42,507 bases of DNA, taken from Gnetum montanum. Lineage: Eukaryota; Streptophyta; Gnetopsida; Gnetales; Gnetaceae. Location: contig MNCI01016195.1 in the NCBI GenBank assembly GCA_015680685.1, positions 1-42,507 on the forward strand, written 5' to 3'. Each line of letters starts with the position of its first letter. The first letter of the stretch is position 1. The notes beneath the pieces were generated by a model. That model saw only the letters and a list, made by a program, of their open reading frames with translations. It had not been told where the DNA came from and made no database searches. Below are positions 22,601 to 31,359 of this stretch, piece by piece. The position numbers and the translations under genes were made by a program.

Positions 22601-23050
22601 CTATAGGTGTACCATAAAAAATTCCACCTCTAACACTTGCTTCATGCCTATGTTATGTATAGCTGAAGGGGAGGCATTATCACCATCGATGATAACTTGA
22701 CCATTTTCATATGGAAGGTGGAATTCTTGGTGGATGGGAGAGGAGATGACCCATAGTTGAGCTAACCAAGTTCTACCTAGGATCAGGTGGAAGCCTAGCA
22801 TCTCCTCTATGATAGTGAAATCCACACTAGTGGGGAATTGCTCTTCTACCATAAAGGCTAAGTTGATTGAACCCCTAATAGTGATGCATGGTCCATTAAA
22901 GGATTTTAGACACATGGTTTTGGATGGCCTGATTTCATATAACAAGACTAGCTTATTTATGATAGAGTACAAGACTATGTTTGTTGCTACACCATCATTG
23001 ACATGTACTCTATGGCTGGTGCAGTACCCAACATGTATGCTAATGGATAG
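22601..23050 (-). pseudogene. E1 retropepsin-like aspartic protease
   Basis: Minus strand: VHVNDGVATNIVLYSIINKL (about 22960-23005) corresponds to the active-site segment, followed by INLAFMVEEQFPTSVDFTII and LGFHLILGRTWLAQL. The latter is the LLGRPW motif that ends plant gypsy proteases. SPIHQEFHLPYENGQVIID follows. In the E3 copy the active site reads YVDDEATTNV, so the family form is probably DDGA. E1 therefore has the first Asp replaced by Asn and E3 the Gly replaced by Glu. The frame is open for 123 codons at 22601-22972. The domain would cleave the gag precursor. Confidence 0.75.
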
Positions 23051-24540
23051 TGGAGGTATAGTAAATTTTCCTCATTTAGAGTTGATCTCAAATACATCAT
23101 CGTGAAATGGTAAGGATGTTAAACCTAATTCCTATGGTGAAGGGAGCAACATCATTGCATGAATTATGTTCTCATCTATAGAGATGTCCTTCATAATAGG
23201 AATAAAGGGCAACATTCAAGCCAATGCTTGGAAGTGAGTAGATGAGATCATGACCAGGTCATATAAGCTCAATGTTGTGTTTTTTTTTTGAGCTTTTGTT
23301 TCACCTAGGTTATTGTAGCTACAAAGTCCTTGTCATAAGCCATTGTGTTGGCCTTGACTTCCTCCATGGGGCTTGAGAGATGGATCTCTTGTGAAGATCA
23401 CTTGGGCTTGGAATTCTTGGCTTGGTTAGGGGTAGGGGGCCTAGTGTTCAATTGCTGCTTACTAGTTATGGCCTTTGCTTTAGCCATGGGGGTTGCAAGG
23501 TGCTCGTTCATCCTCTTGCATTGCCATTTGGTAGGCCTACTCAAGTTGTTAGTGGGGTTGGCCCTTGAAGGAAGAGAGGCTAAGATGTTGCCCACTATTG
23601 GGCTTTGGATAGGTGATGGGTCATCACATTGTGATACCCTTATGACAAATGGTGGTTTAGGACATGTTGCAAGGCCAAATCGTTGTGGCACCTTGATGAA
23701 GAAAGGTTGCATAGTGATTGTTGTTGGTGTGCCATGCCAATTTAACATCTTAGCAGATGGTTCATTTGGTTGCCAGTTTAACATCTTAGTGGACAATTTA
23801 TATAGGGAACTTGATCACAAAGGATATTGTGGGTGCCCAAGGTGGCACTTTAATAATAAAAGGGTGCCTCTTACTTGTGTAGGCCAAGGAGATCCTTACC
23901 TTGTTAGGAGGCACACAAATCACAAAAGGTTGTTGTGCAGGTTTAGACTTTCCACCTACGTTGATGGAGTTTATGACATAGGTGGTGTCATCTACATTGG
24001 ATTGGCTTTCTGCATTGAGCACCAATTGGTCTTGTTATATCATTCTTTGTAGATCATCCTACAAAGCATGACAATTGTTCATACTGTGACCAAACAACTA
24101 GTGTTAATGATAGTGTTCATCCAGTTGAAAATGTAGTGGGACTGGGGGCCCATTTGGTACTACTGATGTGGGGTTCCTCAGTAATTTGTAGTACCTATCA
24201 TGTTTTTGATGGGCAATCTCTAAGAGGTGTTTTTCTTGGATTCACCAACCTTTCAAGAGTTGCTCTAGTATTTTGGAGGTTCCATCGGTAGTGGTGTATA
24301 CTTTGAGCAATCCTTGTGGTCAAAGTTGGACCTTGGGGCAGCCCTTGCCAATGTAGGTGAGTTGGTACTAGAGTTGAAAACTTTGTGAGCTAGGGGATTA
24401 GGCTACTTAGCTATTGGGCTCTGGTTGGTTGCTTATGTACTTGTATCCACTATTTCCATTGTTGCATTTTTCTTATGCACATGTTAGTTTATATAGGCCA
24501 TGTAGGCTATGTCATTGCTAGCTTGCATTGCCTCCTATAT
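23051..24540 (-). pseudogene. E1 gag-protease linker with repeated PFVIKVP motif
   Basis: The minus-strand reading contains a knuckle-like LFGHSMNNCHALQDDLQRMI (about 24050-24120), with one stop, matching LGHDKDFCLLLKDDL in E3. It is followed by repeated peptides QPFVICVPP, HPFIIKVPP, SFVIKFPI, MQPFFIKVPQ and PPFVIRVSQ between about 23,940 and 23,625. Two MLNWQ/MLNWH peptides at 23736-23799 are translations of the CTAGTTTA-type minisatellite. The long plus-strand open frame over 23345-24052 is the antisense shadow of this region. Confidence 0.6.
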
Positions 24541-25335
24541 GCCCTTTGTTTAGGGAAAGGCTTGGTTGAGAGACTTTGGGGCCAAGTAATATAGTTTGGA
24601 CTTGATTAAGTTGTTCACTAAACCCTTGAAGTTGGCCAATAGGTGCATCTCTACTAGAGGTTTATGCACTTCGTTCAATGTGGCATTTAAATGTTGGAGA
24701 AATTTTGGCATGGGCTCTTGGGGCCCTTGCTTGACTTGCATGAGCTTATTAAGCATTGCTTTAGGCTTTAGGTTGTACCTAAAGCATGTCATGAACTAGT
24801 TGACGAGGTCCTCTAGGGAGGAGATTGATGCCCTAGGTAGTGCATGATACCAGTCCAAGGCCTTGCCAATGAATGATATGGGGAACATGTGCATGATGGC
24901 ATGTGGCTAGGCTTGAAGGAGTAGGCAGTTAGATTAGAATGTGACCAAGTGTGCATTGGGTCCTCCTTCAACATTATAGTTGGTGAGTTGAGAAAAGTTG
25001 GGAGAGTCAAGGGTGGGACTATAGGACTTATGGGATCATCCTAATAGAATTTCACCACCTTAATGGTTTCAAAGGCGGCAACTTTGAGTTTTTTGATCTC
25101 CTTTGTCAAACTTTGGATCAATTAGAATGCCTAATCCATGCTTGGGGATGTGCTATCTAGATGCATTGGCTAGGATTGTGTTGGCTACATAGCATAGGAT
25201 TGGATTTTTGGTTGCAAAGTTTGCCAATTTAACATCATAGTAGATAGTTGTTGCCAATTTAACATCATAGTAGATGGTCATTGCTAATTTAATGTTCTAG
25301 TGGATGGTCATTGCCAATTTAATGTTGGTTGAGTG
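24541..25335 (-). pseudogene. E1 gag capsid region
   Basis: Minus strand: LIQSLTKEIKKLKVAAFETI and DDPISPIVPPLTLP, then after a frameshift SFIGKALDWYHALPRASISS and LEDLVN, then the open frame 24550-24792 with FRYNLKPKAMLNKLMQVKQG, PKFLQHLNATLNEVHKPL and LVNNLIKSKLYYLAPKSLNQ. This is the retrotransposon-gag domain and is closely collinear with the E3 gag (LIGKSFDWYCKLLRGFISS, FKYNLKTDTMLDQLMKVKQG). It would form the particle shell. The N-terminal part contains the 30-bp in-frame repeats at 25223-25327. Confidence 0.8.
25223..25327. repeat. 30-bp in-frame repeat in E1 gag N-terminus
   Basis: Units at 25223, 25253, 25283 and 25313 start GCCAATTTAA; the last is partial. On the minus strand the unit is ten codons, giving STMMLNWQ-type peptides. 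The DNA is a variant of the CTAGTTTA minisatellite (CCAATTTAACATCATAGTAG). Confidence 0.8.
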
Positions 25336-26436
25336 GGGGGTGTGGTGACTGAAGTGGACCACACATGAGTGAGTTCGATGAACACCATGGACACTAATTA
25401 GACAAGCAGGATGTAGGATGCCTAAGTCATCTAGGGCTAGGAGGTGGCACCTCTATGAGCATAGGTTTGAAAAAATGTAGTGGTTTCTTATAAGGAAGGC
25501 TAGACTAAACTGAGGAGGGGCTATACTAAGGAGTGGTTGTTGGAAGATTTTGTAGCAGGGGCTCTCACATTGGGAGTAGGCCTCAAACTCATCTTCTTCC
25601 TTCTTTGAGGCTTCTTCATGGGTTGTCCCTACATCATGCTCATTTACAAAAATGAGTTGGAACAATAGCTAGTGGTACAACTCCATGAGTAGGATTATGT
25701 TGAATAAGAAGGGGTTGTACTCACATCCATCTTGATGGGCTCATTTGTAATCTTGTTTTGCCTCTAGGTCAAGGTGGTCCACTGATAATCCTACTTGGAT
25801 TTTTGCACAAATAAAATTGTATTGTCCATGGATTAATGTAAAATACTTTGGGTGGATTATGGTGTCAAATGTGTTAGACACCAACATGGAAGGTTGATCT
25901 AGATTCACATTTACAAATCAGGTTATGAGAGTTGTTGTTTCTAGAAAATGGCTAACTCTAAAAAATATAGAAAAATGACTAAGTCTACTAGTAGTAGAAA
26001 AATGACTAAAAATGTATAAGACTGACTAAAAATGTAGAAAAATAACTAATAGTAAAAATGTAGAAAAATGGCCAAGTGTAAAAACTACAAAAAATTGACT
26101 AAGTATGAGAATTACAAAAAATTGACTAAGTGTTAAATTTTAGAGAAAAAGCTTAAGTATGAAAATGTGAAAAAAATGCTAAGTATGAAAATGCAAAAAT
26201 ATGCTAAGTATGGAAATTCAAAAAATGCTAACTATGAAATGCAGAAAATGGCTAACTCTAGTGCTACACTAACTCTAGTGTTATGGTCTTTAGAACATCT
26301 AGAGTTTTAAATGTAATGGATACATTTTGGCTTTCATCCTCCGGGCTTCCAAGGGAACCAATGATTAGGATAAATCTACATCAATTAGTGGTGGAGAGAG
26401 CACGTAGGGCTACCTTGAACATAGAAGGAATGGGAG
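25336..26436 (-). other. E1 5' leader
   Basis: This lies between the primer-binding site and recognisable gag. It contains the 26-bp array at 25941-26265. A 70-residue minus-strand open frame at 25453-25665, with an acidic KKEEDEFEAY stretch, may be part of a gag N-terminal extension or chance. Confidence 0.45.
25941..26265. repeat. ~26-bp A-rich minisatellite in E1 leader, about 11-12 units
   Basis: Units follow GCTAAGTATGAAAATGNAAAAAAT with lengths of about 21-28 bp. Clear ones are GCTAAGTATGAAAATGCAAA and GCTAAGTATGGAAATTCAAA near 26180-26225. Older units toward 25941 drift to GACTAAAAATGTAGAAAAAT. Confidence 0.7.
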
Positions 26437-26454
26437 GCCCTCCTTCTAGTGCCA
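26437..26454 (-). promoter_or_regulatory. E1 primer-binding site, tRNA-Asn type
   Basis: The minus strand reads TGGCACTAGAAGGAGGGC, five bases from the end of the 5' LTR. It matches the complement of a plant tRNA-Asn(GUU) 3' end (TGGCGCTAGAAGGAGGG) with one G-to-A change at a former CpG. It fixes the element orientation as minus. The tRNA identification rests on the remembered tRNA-Asn sequence and should be checked by search. Confidence 0.75.
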
Positions 26455-26459
26455 AAAAC

Positions 26460-27521
26460 TATAATGACTAAAAATGTGAGTGGTTGGAATCATCGAGGGA
26501 TTAATGAATGCACAACCTTAACCCTACCTTCATGTGAGGGCCTTGTTGGAAACCAAGGTGGAGTGTCCTAAATAGTCTTATCAATTGAATAGGGACATTG
26601 TTGGTTGCAATCAAGGTAGTGGATGCAACCAGGGGATGGCATGGTTAGTGAAAATGTAAATGCAAACAATATGTAGTACAACATGATGATGCAAAAAGTG
26701 TAGAAAGTTGTAAGAAAAATGTAAGAAAATGCTAGAAATGGGAGAGGGAAATGGAACAAACCCCAAATGGGAACATAGTTAACCCTAAAAAGGTCTCAGA
26801 AGGTACACAGTGTACAATAGGTGTAGTGGAAGCATAGTCACAATCTTGGTGGTGTTGAGCCATGAAGTCTAGCACTCATTGTGATGAGCCATGCTTGTTA
26901 AGTTGGCCACTACAATGTATGTGTGGTGATCTATAGGGCTACAATGGTGCTACAGTGGGCCGTGATGTCCAACTCTTCCTCTTTTCTAATGTGGTGTGCT
27001 CTAGATCTCATTCACCCATGGAGCTAAGTGCCAAGATGCCAAAATTCCAAATGTCAAGTGCTTAAAAGGGATTACATCTAAGGAATGCCAATAGTCAAGG
27101 AATGCCAATAGTTAGGGAATGTCAACAATCAAGGAATGCCAACTGTTGAGAAATGCCAACCATCAAGGAATGCCAATAGCTAGGGAGTGCCAACTATTAG
27201 GGAATGCCAATAGTTGAGGAATGCCAATAGTTAGGAAATTCCAACAGTTAAGGAATTTCAACCATCAGGGAATGCCAACCATCAAGGAATGCCAATAGTT
27301 GGGGAATGCCAAATGTTAGGGAATGCAAATAGTTGAAGGATTGTTGGGGCCAAGGTAAAGGTTGATACTAAGCTCTAGTTGGAGACTATTGGAGGTTTCT
27401 TTGCAATGCCAAGAGAGCTATGCTCTAGAGCATAACCCAAAAATTAGAAAAATTTGCCAAGTTTTGACACTTAGATAAATTTGTGATTGAAATGTTGAAG
27501 CCAAAAATTGGTGGTGTTTCA
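26460..27521 (-). repeat. E1 5' LTR (right copy)
   Basis: It is collinear with 19602-20577. On the plus strand it starts TATAATGAC, a decayed TGTAATGA, and ends GGTGTTTCA. The primer site lies directly outside its lower edge, so on the minus strand this is the 5' LTR and should contain the promoter. It carries 15 units of the 17-bp minisatellite. Confidence 0.85.
27082..27336. repeat. 17-bp minisatellite in right LTR, 15 units
   Basis: Fifteen uninterrupted 17-bp units of GGAATGCCAATAGTTAG type occupy exactly 255 bp. Internal variants alternate between AATAGT and AACCAT cores. The difference from the 10-unit partner array shows unit gain or loss since the two LTRs were synthesised as identical copies. 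Confidence 0.9.
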
Positions 27522-27526
27522 ATAGG
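27522..27526. repeat. Target-site duplication, right copy
   Basis: ATAGG abuts the right LTR of E1 and pairs with CTAGG at 19597-19601. See the left copy for the reading-frame argument. Confidence 0.6.
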
Positions 27527-30500
27527 GTTGTTTTTTGTAACTCCTTACTCTACTCATTGTTGATGATGTCAATAGAGGCTAATTGGAGCATTGGAAGCTA
27601 GACTCTAAGAGGTAAAATAGCTTCAAAATCATAAACTAAGCTATAAGGGGTCATACTAGTGATCATGTGGTAGTTCATTCTGTATGTCCATAGCACATGG
27701 ACAAGCCACTCATGGCATTTGCACTTGCTATTGTTGAGCATCTTCTTCAATAAGTTGGTGATGGTCTTGTTGCTTGCCTTTGCTTGCCCATTCACTTGAG
27801 GAAAATAAGGTGATGAGAAAGAATGCTTAATGCATAGGTCATGATAGAAATCTGTTGATTCATGGCTAATAAAGTATGGTCCATTGTCTATAACTATGAT
27901 CATGGCCATGTCATAATGGGCTATAATGTTACATAGGATGAATTTGTAAACTTGTTTAGATGTATTTTTCCTTAGGGAAATAGATTCAACTCACATTGTA
28001 AAGTATTTGGTTATAGTGATGATGAAGCTATGCCCTACAAAAGACTTAGGTGTTATATGTCCAATGATATCCAACTCCCATCCTTGAAATGACCATGTTA
28101 TTTGAGTGGTGTGCAACTCAGTTGGTGTTAAATGTATAAATTTACTATATTATTAGCATGTTTCACACTAGTTAATATTTTGTCGGCAATGATTCTTCAT
28201 ATGGAATCAATAGTATCCTAACTATCTAATCTTAGTGGTCATTATTCTTAATCCTATATGCCCTCCACAAATACCCTCGTGAACCTCCTTTAGGAATATT
28301 CTAGCTTTAGTTTTACCTAAGCACTTTAGGGGTATGTCATCATAGGATTGTGAACATAATGTGTTATCACCTACTATGACATAATGCTTTGATCGCTTGT
28401 GTACAACATACTTCTAAGTAGTAGTGAAGGCTTGTGAGGATTTTTTATGTATAAGGTAAAATTTGATATCATCATATCACTCCTTGGGAGGAGTAGTATG
28501 AATGATGGGCACAAAGGTATCCTCAGTGTTCTGTATGATGTGAGTAGCATAGTCAATGGTTAAGGTGAAAAACTTACTAAACATATATGACATCACACTG
28601 ATGGCTAGGATTACAATGACATAATATGAGGTTCTCATTTTGGGGTATGTGATGCATATCAATGTCTATAAATTGCTATAACAATTTCTTTGTTAGGTCA
28701 TAGTATGGTTGTAAGTGCCTGGTCTTACATGCATAAACTTTGGTAACTTGGTTAACCTCAAGTTGTGAATCACCTTTGATCACTAAGCATCTAATTCCTA
28801 GGTCATGAGCTACCATCATTTCCTTGAACAAACCTTCATACTCTACTATGTTTTTGGTACATGAGAACTCAAAACGATAGGCAAAGGATTAGCTTTCACC
28901 AAATGAAAATGTCATGATTGCAATGGCATTGGTCCCATGGGTAGTTGAAGCTACATCAAAGTGCATGACCACCTCATAACCGTTGGACACTTGGCTAACT
29001 ATGTTAATGTATTCATCACGGAATTTAAGATCTATGGCTACTTGGTCATTGATAGGTGAAAATGTGAGTTGTATGACTATAGCTTGACCTTTTGTTAAGG
29101 ATTAAGAGATGTGATGAAGGTTAAACATTATGGCTATGTTTTTCCATTGGGCTATATAACTACTTTTTTAGATGTTAGTAAATATGGCTCTAAGTATGTT
29201 GTCCTTGCAAATGATGTTGACTTTGCTTTTGAAGAGGTAGTGTCTTCACTTCATTAAGGAGAAAACTAGTGCTACACAATACTTTTTCACTACAATGTAT
29301 TGACTCTCATGGGCAAATAACATGTGGCTAAGGTATTATACAAGCATTTCTACCCCATCATTATGTTTTTGATAGAGTAGAGGGAAAATGAACATATTAG
29401 CGATGGCCATGTAGATGTAAAATGGTCTACCCTCTTATAGAGGATAGACTATTGGTAGTTGTATTAGCTCTCGCTTAATGTTTTCAAAGGCCTCTTGGCA
29501 TTGAGATATCCACTCATAGTGAATCCCTTTCTTAAGAAAGTGTTGCATGAGCAATAACCTATTCATAAGCCTAGTAATAAACATATGAATAAACTATAAT
29601 TTTCCTTATAAACCTTGGAGCTCCTAAAGGTTGGTAGTCATTGCTAATTTAGATATGGTCTTAACCTTATCAGGATTGACATGTATCTCCCCTTTAGATA
29701 GTACAAATCAAAGAATCTTACCGTTCTTGACATCGAAGATACATTTCTTGGGATTAAGCCTAAGCTTGTATTTGAGACATCACTTATGCACAAGATCTAG
29801 GTCATTAGCATGGTCATTGGCCACTTTGGACTTCATAGCTATATCATCTACATACTAAGAAATCCTAACATGTAATCACTAAATATATAGGTCATGACTC
29901 ATTGATATGTTTCTCCAATGTTCTTAAGGCCAAATGACATCATAGTATAGCAAAAGGTACGTCATGGAATCATAAAGGTCATGCTAACTTGGTACTATGA
30001 GTTGATCCTACTTTGGTTATATCCTAAAAATCCATCCACAAAGGACAACAATCCATGTTTAGCTATAATATCGATAAGTTGATCAATACTAGATAGAAAA
30101 AAGTCATCCTTGATGGTTGCTCTATTTAGTCTTGAAAATCAATGCAAATATGGATACTCCCATTTTTCTTAGGGACTAAAACTATGCTGGATACCCATTC
30201 CATGTAGTCAAAAACCCTAATGAAACCGACTTGGTAGAGATTTGAGATCTCATCGCAAACTACCAAGGCCAAATCAAGTCTAATTTTGTGCGCTTTTTAC
30301 TTAACCAATCTAATGCTAGGGTCTAGTATGATGTTGTGTTTAAAAAAGCATGGATATATGAATTGAATGTCTTAATATAACTAGGAAAAGGCCTTAATTT
30401 TACTTTTTAGAACCTTGGTGATGTCTTGAGCTTGTTGAGGTTCCATTGAGGAACTTAGTCTAACGGTTTTCTCTTCATCATTATGTGTTATGATAGGAAC

Positions 30501-30660
30501 CTCAACTAGAAAGTCTCTAGTTAGGTCACTTGCTTCTAAGTCAAGGGTTTTAACTATTTTTTAGGTGATTCTAGAGCTTTCTCTATTGAGGCTATGTGGC
30601 TACAAGTCTCAAAGGCTGAAGGTCTAGGCATTTACGGTTGATACACTATTAAACATCATC
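27527..30660 (-). pseudogene. E2 gypsy pol: RT, RNase H, integrase (interrupted)
   Basis: Minus strand, in order: VGFIRVFDYMEWVSSIVLVP and KKNGSIHICIDFQD (about 30,140-30,230), an intact YVDD (29844-29855) followed by IAMKSKVANDHAND, LRLNPKKCIFDVKNGKIL, the RT-linked RNase H (about 29,170-29,530), and a second RNase H-like domain with MHFDVASTTHGTNAIA, NIVEYEGLFKEMMVAHDLGI and GDSQLEVNQV (28,660-28,990). Integrase follows with a CETC zinc remnant, WELDIIGHITPKSF, MIIVIDNGPYFIS and PQVNGQAKASNKTITNLLKK. The DDE glutamate (QAEA in relatives) is Lys here (codon at 27778-27780). The 103-residue block at 27598-27909 is stop-free. E1 splits the gene after 27,527; the tail is at 19490-19601. Confidence 0.9.
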
Positions 30661-31345
30661 ATGAGGTCCATGTAGATAGAAAGGAAAACTAATTTGCTCC
30701 TAGCTACTCATACTTTGATTTTTCATATAAAACAAAAGAATATTAAGTGTTACTAGGGTAAAAGTGAATAAATAATGCTAAAATGCTATAAAATTATTCA
30801 AATATGTGAAAATCTAATGCAAACAAGGTCATCCATGATCATCAATGAGGTAAGGATAGTTCAACAAAGTACAATAGCAGCCAAAAATGGTCAAATAAAT
30901 ATCAAGAAAGGAGAAATATAAGAAATAATGCTACTAATGACAAAAAGGCCATAATTTCACTAGTTTTAGGCCTTAGTAGGCCATGGTACCAATTTAGAGT
31001 CTTGGTCAATGGTGATGCCAATTTAAGGCCTTAGCAAGCCATGGTCACATGCTATGAAATCGTGGCCAAGGGAGGTTAATGTCCTCTATTTGATATCATT
31101 CAAAGGCCAAAAAAGGTAAATAATGCTATAATAAGGAAAATAAAGAACATAAGAGGCTATATAAAGGCCATAGAAGGTCAACAAGGTCAAGAAGGTAACA
31201 AAATTCCAAAAGCAAGCCAAAACACTATGTAATAAGATAAAAATAAAGTAAAAAAGGCTACATATGATGAAAATTGGCTAATATACACAAAAAAATGATT
31301 AGATTGTTCTAGTTTTAGGCCTTAGTAGGCCATGTTTTGAGGTTA
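30661..31345. other. Spacer upstream of E2 pol with CTAGTTTA-type units
   Basis: No coding motif is present. Minisatellite units occur at 30960-31070 (TAGTTTTAGGCCTTAGTAGG, CCAATTTAGAGTCTTGG, CCAATTTAAGGCCTTAG) and one at 31304-31334. Words such as AATGCTATAA and AAAGGCCATA recur between them. It resembles the spacer that follows protease in E1 and E3. Confidence 0.45.
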
Positions 31346-31359
31346 CAAAAATACTAAGT

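Larger units (their letters stand above)
19602..27521 (-). mobile_element. E1: 7.9-kb nested LTR element with gag-protease only
   Basis: Two direct repeats of 976 and 1062 bp bound this element. Their ends are TGTAATGA... and ...TTCA on the plus strand, with TG decayed to TA in the right copy. Read on the minus strand: 5' LTR (26460-27521), tRNA-Asn-type primer site, leader with a 26-bp array, gag, a linker, protease, a non-coding spacer with minisatellites, 3' LTR (19602-20577). No RT, RNase H or integrase motif was found, so it resembles non-autonomous TR-GAG-type elements or a pol-deletion derivative. It is flanked by a near-perfect 5-bp duplication and interrupts the integrase of E2. LTR divergence by eye is large, so the insertion is old. 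Confidence 0.85.

Noticed and set aside
23345-24052. 235-residue plus-strand open frame, the longest in the window
   Set aside because: It lies exactly antisense to the E1 gag-protease linker, whose minus-strand reading shares motifs with E3. The plus reading has no domain and is Leu/Gly/Cys-rich, as antisense translations often are.
20217-27336. CRISPR-like arrays of short repeats
   Set aside because: The 17-bp units are contiguous, with no spacers, and lie in eukaryotic LTRs.
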